A stretch of DNA of 64,000 nt, from positions 5,714,187 through 5,778,186 of the forward strand of contig NC_079474.1 of the NCBI RefSeq assembly GCF_026230105.1. The letters are read 5' to 3'. Shown in pieces: positions 22,342 through 34,799 of this stretch. This stretch comes from Diorhabda sublineata. Its lineage: Eukaryota > Arthropoda > Insecta > Coleoptera > Chrysomelidae. Below the pieces are notes generated by a model, which did no database searches, had not been told where the DNA came from, and was given only the letters and a program-made list of their open reading frames with translations. Both the position numbers and the translations under genes were made by a program. Positions within the stretch are counted from its first letter, which is position 1. Every line of letters begins with the position of its first letter.

Positions 22342-23300
22342 TATTGATATTAACATTAATTTTTCAAAAATAAAGACAAGTGAGTGCTAATGCCTATTAT
22401 AATCTAACCTGGTTCAGAAAGCTACGTTAAACGATCTACTTCAAGTTGTAGCGTATCATATAATTGATGAAGTAAATTAGATACTCACACATTATATTTT
22501 TCTAAATCGTTTCAGTCGTAACTCACCTGAAACAGAATGAAATAAAAATTAATAATTAATTTTATGTAATAGTTCACTTATAAATTGTTAATCGTTAAAT
22601 GGAATTGAATAATTTGTATAACATAGGAACGAATTGAAGAAAAACCACGTGAAAATAAATTTTTAAACATTGTTGTCTTTCAATACATCAGTTAAATAAA
22701 TTTAATTCGTCTCAAAGTAAAATTAATCCTAAACATCGGAAGCTAGTCGCAAAGGCTAATTCGCCTTGCTCAAGTGCCAATAATAAGAATATTTCCTTTG
22801 AATAACCCACGTTTTCATTACCCATCCCGCCAATAACATACTCCCCACCTGTAATTTAAATAAAAATATATTTGATATCACATACTATTAAAATAACGAG
22901 GATCTTGTAAACCTATTCAGAATGAAGGGTTGTCGGGTAGTTAAGAGATAATTTTATTGTTTTTTAACCATATATCTGGGCATCAGAAATGAAATAATAT
23001 TTTCTTACAACCACTTATGAAAATGGTAGAGTGCACATTCATTTTCACCTAAGAAAGTAGCTAATTTTACACATGTACTAAAAAATAACAAAACGTACAT
23101 GTATTGAAACGATTCTTTGTCTTATGTTACATATGGTCTCGAACGATAGAGTGAATTCGCGAATACAATATGAATCTTGCTGGGGGCCGAAAGGCAAAAG
23201 GCCAAATTTAAGAAGAAGTAGACAATATTTACAAAATCCACTATTACTATTACAAAATAAAAAATATATTATATTGTTTATATGACATTTTTATTCAACA
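22342..23300. other. no recognisable gene
   Basis: AT-rich flank of the intact element without recognisable features. Confidence 0.5.
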
Positions 23301-23319
23301 AATACGTTTTTTTAAATAA

Positions 23320-23400
23320 TTCCTTACGTGGTCGTAAAAAAATGGTGTACACAGCTAGTTGGAAAGTGTATTTCGCACTCGTTATGTAATGTACTATTTT
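23320..23400. repeat. dispersed repeat copy 2
   Basis: Shares 'ttacgtggtcgta', 'gtacaca', 'gttggaaag' and 'gtatttcgcactcgtta' with 89-165 in the same order and orientation; the inverted downstream half present in copy 1 is missing here. Confidence 0.5.
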
Positions 23401-25070
23401 TTATAATAATAATGTAATTATTTTTCGTATTTCTATTTTACAATTTTATGTATAATATTTGAAAATGGTTTTTGGTTGATAAAAAAATTTTATAATTGTT
23501 GAGTTGCGTTTTTTTTAAATAAAATTTTTATTTTAAGAAAAATCAGTTACTTATCATTTCAAAAATACACATTCCAAAACCTGTACAGGCGCCATTGGTG
23601 CAGATTTTGTTCTTAGATTTTAATATATTTCAAACTGCTTTTATAAGATGGTTTTGTATACTTATACTCTTTAGAATAAATTATAAAATGCAAGACCTGC
23701 AAAATTCTTGCAGGAAGACCAAGACCACATATGAGGTTGCAAGACTAAGACCACGCATGTAAGACCAAGACTAAGACGTAGTTGGTCTTGTTGTTGTTTG
23801 GGAAACTCGACACATAATAAACTCCACATTTCATAAGCAAGTGCCGAGTTATACATCGGGGTCAGCTATAAAGAATTCGTATTCTTTATAGGATTTTTCG
23901 GACTATATCTTTTCTTACCGAAGAAGGTTGGAAAGGGTTTACTCGAGTCAGCGAAAATACACAAACACACATTAAGACGTACACACTAAGAAGACAAGAG
24001 TGTATAGCCGATAGTTTAACACTTAACAAAAAGACTTCACAGAATCTCCCATAGAATCCAGGGGACAAAGAGTCTACGAGGGAAAATGTGACACGTGCGC
24101 GGATGAGAATCTTTCGAAGTGACAGGACATCCTCCTTCGTATCCATCCGCGGATATATTAGTATCAGTATTTTTGTTCCTGTAGTTTATTTGTCCTGACT
24201 TAATTGGTTGTTTTTAATGTCATTTTAATGTATACCACATGTGCCGTGAAGCCGGTCCTGTCCGGTTATAATGGAACTCTAAACTAGATGATTCTCGAAT
24301 GGGCGAGTTGTTTTATTAGAACCAATTTCTAGGAACATCTTTTTATTTATTTGTTTTCTATACTTTTTGGAAAATAAATTCGTTTTGGGTATATGAACGA
24401 GTTAGTTACGTTAGTGGAGTTAGTTAGTGGAGTTAGTTAGTTGTTGAAAAAACAAAAGAGTAGTTGGAGTGTTGGGTGAAAGAGGTAACAGTGGATGTTG
24501 TAATGGGAAAACTATTTTATGAATTTTGCAAAAATTTAGGAAAATGTCATGTTATAATATTTGATTTGAACATATTGATGTAGCGGAAAACAAAATTTTG
24601 TAATTTGTTCCTGAGATTGGAGTTACATGAAGTGATGCAGTTGCTGGTGGTCTTGGGGAAGAAATTTGGGAATCCTGTATTGAGTATCAAATATATGGTG
24701 ATTTAAAATAAGGCCTGGGTATGGTGTACCCCAACTTACGCACAAAGCGTTTCTACGTCCAGTTTCATAATTATTTCAATAAAGTTACTATATTAGAAGT
24801 ACACAATCTATAGGAATTTCTTTACAAATAAACATTATTTAATGCATGCATTTGTACGTATGGAATACATTGGAAAACAGGTATATTGCGTAATAGCTAT
24901 CTTATTTGTAAAAATTATTACATTCAAGACATACTTTTATGTAATCTGGGAGATAATTTTAAACTATATATTTATTGTCAGCTTACGTAATTATTTTTTT
25001 AAATATTCATACCCTGTTTCAGAGATTACACCTCTTGAAAAAGTGATTTTAACCGATTTCAGAAAGTGAA
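23401..25070. other. no recognisable gene; minor repeats
   Basis: 23695-23790 has degenerate repeats of 'aagaccaagac' and a small hairpin (cctgcaa/ttgcagg complement at 23694-23713). 24405-24443 has a short tandem duplication of 'gttagtggagttagtta'. I recognise no coding family; the open frames here have no motif. Confidence 0.45.
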
Positions 25071-25074
25071 TAAA

Positions 25075-25510
25075 CATGATTGAATAATTCGTCTAATATT
25101 CCTATGTTTTCTTCATTTGTAAGCTTTAGCATCTCTGTTGGAATGTTGTCAGGTCCAACAGCTTTCTGGTTTTTTGCCAACTTTGTTCTTCTGATCTAGA
25201 GTCATTATACAGTTCTTTGATATACACATATCAAGTTGTTCGAATTTCTTCTTCATCTATGATTATTTTTCCTTTTGATTCCCTAAGGTCTTCTTGTCAT
25301 ATAGGTCAGCTATTTCTCTGACTTTTTTAAACATGAACGTGTCATGTTTGTCTTGTAACTCTTCCATTTCAATGCATTTTTCTTCCATCCAATTTTCTTT
25401 GGCCACTCTTATTTTTTGTTTGATAATTTTATGTATCTGTTTATATTTTTCCCTAATAATTTTCTGTCGTCTTCTTTGTTCCAGATTTCTGTACTGTCAA
25501 CTTCATGTAC
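25075..25510 (-). pseudogene. LINE ORF2 linker between endonuclease and RT
   Basis: Minus-strand frames give 'KQIHKIIKQKIRVAKENWME', then 'KCIEMEELQDKHDTFMFKKV', 'REIADLYDKK', and near 25180-25080 'VGPDNIPTEMLKL' and 'NIGILDELFN'. The last two are the conserved 'GPD.IP.E.LK' motif that opens the LINE reverse transcriptase; the lysine-rich segment before it is the usual linker. Stops and shifts break it, and the RT core is missing. Confidence 0.65.
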
Positions 25511-28255
25511 TGTCGGTGTACGATAAATCTTAACTAATACAATAGTAGCTAGAGGTTAAGAAGGTAGAGGTTTTCAAAAATGAAAAAATGAGATAATCCG
25601 AGACGATAAGTTAATGAAAAGTGGAATAAGGGACACTTTGTATCGCTTAACTAGATAATTAATGATTTTTCTCAGAAGTAGTGAGATAATTAGTGGATAA
25701 AATAAGAACACTAAATGTGAGAATAGGTAACGAACAACTACGGGGTAACGCATAAATTTAACGAACGAAAATGGAGAATTCTGCAAATATATATACTATA
25801 CTATATAAATATCTTCACTGTAGTATATAAAGTAAAAATATTACTTTCTTAGCTACATAAGCATATTCTTTTCCTCTGAATCTTCACGTGTGAAACTTTC
25901 TTCATCTATATAAGCCTTAATAAAGTAATGAAACGTTCGCGTCTATAAATAAAACATTGGAACAATTGACTTTTTTTTGATTAATAGGGTATGTAGTAAC
26001 TGAACGTTCTATTGTCATAGTAACCCATTCTCTCATTTATTATGAAAACAACTGGCAGTTAGTTTTAGGACCAGAATAACATTTTCTTTTGTTAAATGTT
26101 TATTTTACACATATATTGTATTCATAGGAATGAAAGTCTTTTTCTTAACATGTAATTTCTACCTCAAAGTAAATATTATTACAATGCTATAACAGTTTAT
26201 CATATAATAAGAATCACGAAGATTTTACAAAGCATATATTAAGTCTGGTATAAATACGAGGGTGGTTTCATAATATTTTTTTTAGTTTGAAATGCTTTTA
26301 AATGGCTGTTAATAAAATAATAAGACGAGATGGCTAATGAGGGCGACTCTATCATTAAAAAGTCGCTATTCCAGGACACCCTTTTTGTATTTTGGAAATC
26401 CAATTAAGGACATTGTAGGGTTTTATTAAGCCCGATCCAGAGTTTCCACGAAGGATCGCGATCACGAGAGTGTGGATGGTGCGCTCGAATCTTCTCGTTT
26501 TTCCTCACCACGTCTCTTTAACGCTACGCTTCGTGTCGGTTTTTTAGTGTAAAAGTACGTGAGGATGAAAATAATGGCACAATTCTTTCTACTTCTTGTG
26601 AAGGCAATAAATAAATTTTGTGTTATACTATAGGTTTACTGGAGTTGGTCGAGGGGCGCCCAGAGAGATGGTTGTATTTGATTTTTCCTTGCTTTCTCGG
26701 AACAGTTTGTGCCATCAAAACTAGCCATGGCAGCATCACCATGGGCTTCTTAATCATGTCGCATCTTTCTATTTTACTAAGCTTCACACAAAATTTGATC
26801 GCGTTCGACAGGGTTTCACAGTACAAGCGATCTGCTTTCTTCAAAACTAGGAAGCTGGCTGTCAATTTTTATTCCCGTTCAGGGTTCTTAGCTAAGTGGT
26901 TTTCCCCCCAAATTTTTGGGGAAAATGTTGAACGGAATGTTTTTAAGGGTATTATACTTTTAGTGAAGAATCTGAATAAGTTTTCGATAATTTATGAATG
27001 AAAAATTTGGAAAAAATGTTATTAATAAAATTATTTATTGATTGTTTGAAGTTTATCATTTGTTTAATGATATTATATTATTTTTAATGTATTATTTGAT
27101 TGAAATATTTGGTATCCGATTAGGGCATTTTAGGGAGATAAATTTTTGAGAATTGCGAATAGTGCTCACGTTTCTATAATACCTATAAACCAGTCCTACT
27201 ACTTTGAAAATATATGTAAAACAAAACAATGTTTATATATATAGAAACAAAAGGGTTGTAAGTCAATTCACCGTAACATACGTTGAGACTGTACATGTTT
27301 TAACTTGACTAAGAACCTCTCAATTCAAAAATTTTGATCTGAGATAACTCATTCATTTTTAAATTACAAACTCATCAATTTAATTTCATTTTAGTACTCA
27401 CTGTTCCTGTTAAAATGAATTAGTGATACGTCTTTGGTAGTCAACAGCTGTAAAAGTTCTTTCACATTCGTTATCTTGTTTTTATGTAACATAGGAGAAA
27501 GACTATCTTTAGGTGTGTCTCTATAACTAGCAAAAAAAATATGTAAAAGTGTTATACAAGAAACACGAACATAGATATTCGTAGTTTGCTGTAATATTCT
27601 CAACTTAAATATTACAATCACTGGAAAATCATCACAATTATTTGATTCTTTAAACGGAAAAAAGTACCTGAAGGGATGATTTCCGCGCCCTATATGTATA
27701 CATATTTTTGTTCAGCGTAACTTTATAACATATTAACATTTTAACGGAATCGGAGGTGTGTAACCTAATTTAGATAATTACCAAAAATTGTTTACAAGTT
27801 GTAGAAAAAAAGCTTGTAAAAACTCAAGAAACAAACATACAAATTACTGAATAAACACACAAATAAAATAAAATCTTAATATAAAGTAAACACAAGAAAA
27901 CTACAATGAATAACAAAATTACCATTGAAAATGTAGATGTGAACATTTTTATATGTAATATACATTACATACTCGTATATGTATATATAAACCAGATAAT
28001 AAAAATAACTATAAAGCAATTCTAAGACAAATAATAATTAGTAATAAAAATTAATAACAACATTAAATCAGTACGTAGAAGGTATTTTCTAGTGAATATG
28101 CCTTCAAATTATTGCGAAATGCGGGATGTTATCGATTTGATTCCAATTGGCAAGTGATTAAGCATTTTTTTACATTGTAAAATATTGAGCATTGAAAATA
28201 TTAGTTCAGAATTAGTTAAGCTAATTCTGAACGTGGAGTAGGTCGATAAAGGACG
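25511..28255. other. no assigned gene
   Basis: Mostly AT-rich. A GC-richer patch at 26427-26530 ('gatcgcgatcacgag...') resembles ends of Harbinger-type elements but no partner end was found. 'tacgagggtggttt' at 26255 resembles a mariner-type terminus, also single. A 127-codon frame at 26618-27001 (plus) and an overlapping 80-codon frame (minus) have no motif I know; neither is called. A small hairpin (ttttcccc/ggggaaaa) lies at about 26894-26925. Confidence 0.4.
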
Positions 28256-28263
28256 TGCTCCGC

Positions 28264-28409
28264 GTTCCTAACGAAGATGTATTTAATGGTTATTTTGGAC
28301 GAGTCTTATTATAAAAAGGGTATCGAACTATTGAACAGCAACAAATATATTTTTTTCCAAAATTTTTATGTTTCCTTTGTTGGACCAGGTACATCTGGAA
28401 CCATCCTCG
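28264..28409 (+). pseudogene. mariner C-terminal remnant with right terminal repeat
   Basis: 'PNEDVF' and, in the next frame, 'LDESYYKKGIELL' match the last residues of mariner transposases (compare 'KDIELIEHNWEK' of the copy at 35.8-36.6 kb). About 50 bases on, 'ctggaaccatcctcg' ends at 28409 and is followed by TA; it closely matches the inverted end of the copy at 35,844 (cgaggatggtcccag). Everything upstream of the last 25 residues is missing, and no left end was found. The 92-codon frame reading through this region is not a gene. Confidence 0.6.
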
Positions 28410-28411
28410 TA

Positions 28412-29169
28412 TTATTGTGGCGATGGGGCGATAGATCTCCTTATTATTCTGTTCAAAGGTGGAACAAACTCGTTCACTTTTCCATTTTATCGATTTTAAG
28501 AGATAAAAGAAAAAACAGAATATTTTTGCAAGAACTGATTCACGTCACTCATTAGGACCAGAAATGAACAAATAGGAAGTTCTATCACACACATAGAACT
28601 AAATTTTTTATAGTTTGTTGAATCTCAATATAAAAACAATAGAAAAAATATAATGTAATAAATAATTTTCACTTATTTGATTGAATTATGTTTTTATTCA
28701 ACTGATTTTCCAATATAACCTAAGATTTTATGAACAAAAATTAGATCATTCACTTTTTATCGATATGAAAGTTATTTTAATAACAAGATTGAAGCACGAA
28801 AAACAACCGAATCAAGGTAAATTTCACATCGTTTCAATTCATTAGACTGCATTTCAAAGTCAATAAAAATATTTCTAAATCCATATAATTCAAGGTGTTT
28901 GCCGTTTACTAGTTGAAAAACCTCCGTAATATGACCTGCGGTTTTGTTATTATTAATGAAAACGTGTCGTTCTTGTTATGTTGCGATAAGTACGTGTTGT
29001 TATAAGTAGTTGTAGTAACAGTCCTTGTTGCCTTCTTAGTTTACTATGAAATGACATAGATATTAATACTCGTTAATGTCTTTATCATCTCAATACAATT
29101 GAAAACGAAATTAGAGTATTTTAAAAACACACTTCTCGAATTGGTAACAATAGTTTTGTTAGAGGGTCT
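28412..29169. other. no recognisable gene
   Basis: AT-rich spacer. Confidence 0.5.
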
Positions 29170-29244
29170 AGTTTAGGGACCGAAGAAGTCATCACCTCTC
29201 CGTGAACGACAACTGAAAGTGCGCATGTGATCGGTCCCTAAACT
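29170..29244. repeat. 75-bp hairpin with perfect 14-bp stem
   Basis: 'agtttagggaccga' at 29170-29183 is exactly complementary to 'tcggtccctaaact' at 29231-29244; the 47-bp loop is of mixed composition and richer in G+C than the flanks. It could be a very short MITE or a structured RNA element. Confidence 0.6.
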
Positions 29245-29519
29245 GATTCAGAATTTGACCCGGGATCAATCTCATGTGTCTGGTTGCAGTTCAAAAGATG
29301 TTTTGTGTTATAATGTAGTAGAAAATAGTCTTCTGATGAAATATTTTTGTTCAAGCTTTCTTTTGTTTATTGTTGATTAACAGGTTAATAATTTTGAGCA
29401 ATTAGTGAAAATATAGAGTTATAGAGAAGTAATCCAGGTGATGTACAACGTTCATTTTTAAACAATGTAAAAACACGTCACGTAAGAATCAATAGTTGTG
29501 TAAATAAGACAATATCTAC

Positions 29520-29980
29520 ATATATGGCTCTCTACAGAGTATTCCTCAACAAAAAAGGGATAAAAAGACGTACAAAAGCGAAAATCTACGAATCAGTACA
29601 ACTACCATTGCTGATCTATGGCTGTGAATCCTGGGTGCTGACCAGCAAGTTGAAGCAAAAAATAACAAAATGTGAAGTGAAGAAACTCGATAAAATAAGG
29701 AAGGAAAAAATTGGATGTGAATTAAACGTGGTCCAAAAAAACAGTTGAGATGGTTTAGACACATACTGAAAATGAAGGAGACCAGAACGGTTAGGGTGAT
29801 GTAGGAAACCAAAACAAACAAAAAAAGATAAGGAGTAGACCGAGAAGGAAATGGAATGGAGAAATAACAAGGAACCTGAAAAGAGAAAGACTGGACTGGA
29901 GACGTGCTAAATACGAAGCAAGGGATGAGAAGAAATATCATCTCCACAGCTACGGTAGAAGACGTTCGGGATAAGAAAGA
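29520..29980 (+). pseudogene. LINE ORF2 C-terminal remnant
   Basis: A 74-codon open frame (29524-29748) reads 'TKAKIYESVQLPLLIYGCES' then 'WVLTSKLKQKI' (the '(L)IYG.E.W.L' thumb motif of LINE reverse transcriptases), then 'KIRKEKIGCELNV'. After frame changes come 'QLRWFRHILKMKETRTVRVM' (the 'R.RW.GH..RM' motif) and a basic, decayed tail to about 29980. The catalytic RT core is absent. The 149-codon minus-strand frame over the same bases (29546-29995) is its antisense. Confidence 0.68.
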
Positions 29981-31105
29981 AAGTAAGAAAAACAACTATT
30001 AAAACTCAAAGTTACCTAGTAACAGCTTCACTGTTTTCATGAATTTTTTCAATTGTTTCAGTAAAAGTTTTGTCAATGTCAGTCTTATAATTAGCATGAT
30101 AAAAATTTTATTATTATAACTTCCTTAACTGAAAGAGAAAGGATAGAAATTCCAATGATGATGGGTTACGAGAAAGACTACTAAATCTTTAAGAAGCGTG
30201 TTTTTATATTTTTTTTCAAAAATGAACATTGTACTTTCCATGAAATTTGTGCATTACTTCATCATAACCGCATATAATTCATTCTATGACGTTACTAGTT
30301 GTGTAAACCAACAATTAACTCTACAATCGTTAAACTACAAATAGTAACATGGTCCTTCGTTAATATATTTTGCATTAAGGGGTATTTACACTACTCAAGT
30401 GAGTTGAATTAATCCAAGTGAAATGGTTTCAATTGCATTCTTAAAATAATTGCATTTTAGTTGATTTCAAATGGAGAATTTAGTTGTAAATTAAGATAAT
30501 CTCCAAATAAGTTCAATTCTACGTTAACATAGGATCACAACGAGGATCATCGACCTTCGACTATATCATAGAGCGCACTGGTGCTCATTTAGAGGCTAGG
30601 ACCATCGCACTTTTGTACTAGTTAAGTGAGAGCCAAGATCTAAAAAATACTAAGGTTTTTACCTTAGCACGTGATTCTGGCCTATGCGTGAAGAAATTTT
30701 CGACGTTTTGATATTACCATACATATCTAATACCGTGCGTTAATTTCATTCTGTGAGTGAAGAGAATTTGGGTTAGAGTGTGGATTACTCGCAAAGGAGT
30801 ACAATTATATTTGAATAATATCTGTCGACTGTAATAAACAGAAACAAATAATTACAGTTACAAAATTCGCGTGTTTTGTATGTACGTTAATTTTAAAAAA
30901 AATTTCATAATTTTCGAATTAATAAAAGATATTTGCACGCTATTAGTCGGTGTTTTTTACTGATTTTATTAATACCATGAGACTTTTTACCCTCAACATC
31001 AATTCTTATAATATGACGTTGCTCATTGGATACTTTCATTAATCTTTTCTAGATTTAAAAACAACTTTCACTATGGTATATTATTAATATTCAGTTTTAT
31101 ATTAT
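29981..31105. other. no recognisable gene
   Basis: AT-rich spacer without recognisable coding. Confidence 0.5.
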
Positions 31106-31107
31106 TA

Positions 31108-32100
31108 TTGGGTTAGCGACAAAGTAATTTAGGTTTTGGAGTATAAAATAAAACAAAGAATAGATTATTATCATATTGCCATCTTTCTTTCAGCTTCATG
31201 ATCCGCGTTCATAAAATGTCTTGACCTTATCACCAAAAAACTGAACTACATGCAACATCATCATTTGTGAAAGTTTGACCATTAAAAGAATTCTGCAAAT
31301 AAATGGTAATCAGATGGTGCCAGATCGAGGCTGTATGGGGGATGTGGCATCACTTTTCAGTTAAGCTCCAATAGCTTACCACGAGTTGCTAAAGATGTTA
31401 TTATTATGGTGGAATACTAAACCTTTCCAATTTCACAATTCTCACCGTTTTTCTTCAATTGCTTCATCCAGTTTCATTGATTGTTGACAATAAAGATCAG
31501 AATTTATCGTTTGGTTTCTTGGAAGCAGCTCAAAAAACACAACACCTTTGTAATCCCACGAAACTGACAGCAAGAGCTTTTTTGTTGTTTTTCAGCTTTT
31601 GATGTGGTTTGTGCTGGTTCATTGTGTTTGATTCTTGATCGTTTTAGACCTATGTTACTTTGTGTGCGATACATGTAGCCTCTTCGCAACCTCTCGAATA
31701 GTTATATGACGATCCGATTCAATTATGACTTTTATTTAGTGATCATCAACTTCAGGAGGCCGACCAGAACGTTGTTCATCTTTGAGGAAGAAATCACAAG
31801 AACAGAACCAATTTTATACCAATTCTGACACCAATTCAGCTCCATAAACTTCATATATTTCTTTGTGAGCAGCAGCAGCTTTCTTTCCTTTACGGAAATG
31901 CAAAAATAAAATTTGCCGAAAATGTTCGTTTATGCACTCCATTTAAAATTAACTCACAACTAATAGCTTTAATCACGCACTACATGCTACTAAAGTTACT
32001 CCAATGTGACAAAGGCAAAGTACTAGTACAAAGTTTTTCAAAAAATAAAGCAACGCTCTCTATCAGTAAGAAGCGAAAGTATTATTTAGTTTCGTAACTA
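31108..32100 (-). pseudogene. mariner transposase relic (mellifera-like), minus strand
   Basis: The minus strand starts at ATG 31942 with 'MECINEHFRQILFLHFRKGK', the usual mariner opening, then 'AAAAHKEIYEVYG', 'KDEQRSGRPPEVDDH', 'HITIREVAKRLHVSHT', 'NQHKPHQKLKNNKKALAVSF' and finally 'GIMKL'-type residues near 31200. Several stops and frame changes are present and the central catalytic region is shortened. The end 'ttgggttagcgac' at 31108, next to TA, resembles the terminal repeat of mellifera-group mariners; a diverged partner may lie at about 32080-32100 ('agtttcgtaact'). Confidence 0.7.
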
Positions 32101-32784
32101 CTTCACTCTGTTACGTCTATGGTCAGTAACGGTCTTAAATATTAACATTCGTGCAAATATATTGATGGCATAATGAGGAAAAGATGAACTTTCTTCGCAT
32201 GTAACAAAATAACTACTGATGAATATTTGATTATCTCAAGTGAACTTGTGATTTGAAGGTTTTTATTATACATTCGCAAGGTGTTTCCTTATAAATCTCG
32301 TGAGGTTCCAAATTACATTATGCAATTTTCCATCAATTTAACATGTCAGATATATGGTTACATAATGTGATTTTTTTTCTATCTTTAAGAAACTTATTTA
32401 CGCAATGTCCGTGAGATCCGAAATTTACCGGCCATTTGTTCTAGCAAGTCTTCAATAATTTGAAAATAAGTCATTGTAATTGGATGAATTATTGTTTCGT
32501 TACTAAGGTAGGAATTTTATATTAGATCTTGAAATACGTCCAAATATAAAGGTAATTTTTTATAAATATTAATAAGATATTCAACCCTTGAAAATGTGAA
32601 TTATAAACTTCATTTTTGCATCTACCAAACGGTTCTATTTTTCACCGGAATGTTCAAATTTTACAAAATTTCATCTATTTTCCCTTTTTCTGTTTTGGTA
32701 TCCGTTTTTATGTATTATTTTTTTAAATCAACCTTTTTTGTGTTTAAAGGAGGTTGACGATCAGAATGGTCAAGGAATTTGAGT
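32101..32784. other. no recognisable gene
   Basis: AT-rich spacer. Confidence 0.5.
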
Positions 32785-33870
32785 CACACTACTGTTCATC
32801 AAGTTTTAACTGAGTTCGAGATAAGAGAAATTCAGTCGAAAAATCTTTTTTACTTTTGAAATCCATTAAAATTATTCTCCATTTTTTTATAAGTACCATC
32901 ACTGGAAACAAAATATCAGAGTAGGGAACGGCGAGAGCCAGACACCAATTATAGTTCCAAAAAACCTTGTCTAAACTTTTCAGAATCGATTGAAATTGAT
33001 CTCCACTTCTTGGAAACATGTCATAACTCGAAACAAAACGCCAGAGCAAGGAATGGTGTACTCCAGACTCCCCAATGCCCAAAAAGTATAAATGAGCAAA
33101 TATAAGATAATTGTCACGATCAGGTTTCGACTGTTAAGTTGAAGATGGGACAGATTTTAGCAAAAATAGTTTCAAAAAAACTCGTCACGACTTTTTGGAA
33201 TCGATTGAAATTAATCTTCATTTTTGGTAATATGTCATCACTGCAAACAAAATGCCAAAGTGGGGAATGGTGTACGTCAAACTCCCCAATGTCCAAAAAA
33301 GCATGACTGAGCAAATCAAGGATAATTGTCACACTACTGTTTTTTGAGGTTTTGAGCAAAAATAGTTTCAGAAAACCTTGCTTTGACTTTTTGGAATCCA
33401 TTGAAATTAATCTTCATTATGGGAAACATATCATAACTTAGAACAAAAATCCAGAGCAAGGAATGGACTATTCCAGACCACCCAATGCCCAAAAAAAAAT
33501 AAATCATCAAAACTAAGATAATTATCACACTACTGTTCATCAGGTTTTGACTTATAAGTTGAAGATGATTCAGATTTTAGCAAAAATAGTTTTAAAAAAC
33601 CTCGCCTTGACCTTTTGGAATCGATTGAAATTACTCTTCATATTTGATAAGATGTCATTACTGGAAACAAAACGCCAAAGTAGGGAACGGCGTACGCCAA
33701 GCTCCCCAATGTTCAAAAAAGCTTGACTGAGCAAATCAAAGATAATTGTCACACTACTGTTCGGCAGGTTTTGGCTAATGAATTGGAGATGAGAAATATT
33801 TAATAAAAAATAGTTTAAAAAAACCTTGCCTTTGCTTTTTTGGAATCGATTGAAATTGCTCTATTTTTTT
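32785..33870. repeat. tandem array of about 200-220 bp units
   Basis: The marker 'cacactactgtt' recurs at 32785, 33330, 33526 and 33750, with a decayed version near 33115; spacing is about 215, 196 and 224 bp. Each unit also carries 'tttttggaatcgattgaaatt', 'catca(c/t)tg.aaacaaaa.gcca' and 'ctccccaatg(c/t)cc'. Units differ at many positions, so the array is old, and the first interval holds about one and a half units. Overlapping minus-strand frames in it are by-products of the repeat. Confidence 0.8.
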
Positions 33871-34790
33871 AAACCCGTAAAATCAAGATCAAAAACAATT
33901 GGATCTTGCAATATCCTCACTCACCTAAAGTGACTCTTCCTAATTTTCTCTTTTATTCAGACTGAGAACTCATAAATTAAACTCATAACTTATTTTCACT
34001 CCCCGTGTAATTTTTTAAAATGAAGCAAGTAAGTAGTTTCATACAAATACAACATTGTAACGAGGCAAGATTATTCTTATTTTCTCTGTATTAAAAGTTG
34101 GCCTATATCATCACTACTTTTGCCAATAAGCAAAATTCATCTTATCAAAGGTAAGAAACAATAAGAAATGAAAATTGATTACATATAAGCTTTAATCAAA
34201 CATTTTAATTACATTTATAATTAAATTTTTTAATATCTTAAGCATGTTGTCTAAAGCATTAAGGTAATGTATATGATGTAATAATACACTTTTTTATTGT
34301 CTTATGGCCTTGGAAATAATTCAATTGGTTAGGATAACGATAAGAACAATGATAATGCAAAGCAATTTATACAACGTATTTTAATAGAGGAATAAAATTT
34401 ATAGTCTAACAAATTAAAAATGGAATTAATTAATCAGGTACATAATCAGTTAATAAAATATTCGAAATTCAAGCTTTTTTACTATAAAACACAAACAAAT
34501 ATTAAAATACCGAGGATTGTCTGAAAAGAAAATCATTCATCAAAATAAGTGAAAATTTGATGGATTTTCGATAATTCTGGAAAAGGGAATAAATTCACAT
34601 TTTTGACAAGGATAATAAGATTGTTTTTGAGAGCTATGGCCCCCATCACAATCATATCAAATATTTTCTTTAATTTCCTGCTTTACGACATTGTTTTCCT
34701 CAATGTGAAACCTTTGCCGCTTCTACTGAACTTTGGAATTAGCTTACAATCATATAAATTACATTTTATCACTAAAACATTATAATTTTA
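33871..34790. other. no recognisable gene
   Basis: AT-rich spacer. A 60-codon frame at 34603-34785 is hydrophobic with no family motif. Confidence 0.45.
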
Positions 34791-34799
34791 TAACTAAGG

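Noticed and set aside
26255..26290. 'tacgagggtggtttcataat' as the end of a mariner-type element
   Set aside because: Only one end was found and no transposase lies within 2 kb.
26618..27001. 127-codon plus-strand frame and 80-codon antisense frame
   Set aside because: No recognisable domain, and both strands are equally open; likely chance in low-complexity DNA.
28277..28555. 92-codon open frame as a gene
   Set aside because: It begins in a mariner C-terminal scrap, reads through the element's terminal repeat and into flanking DNA.
29546..29995. 149-codon minus-strand frame, the second longest in the window
   Set aside because: Antisense of the LINE ORF2 C-terminal relic; rich in Phe, Ser and Leu as expected from complementing Lys/Glu-rich coding.
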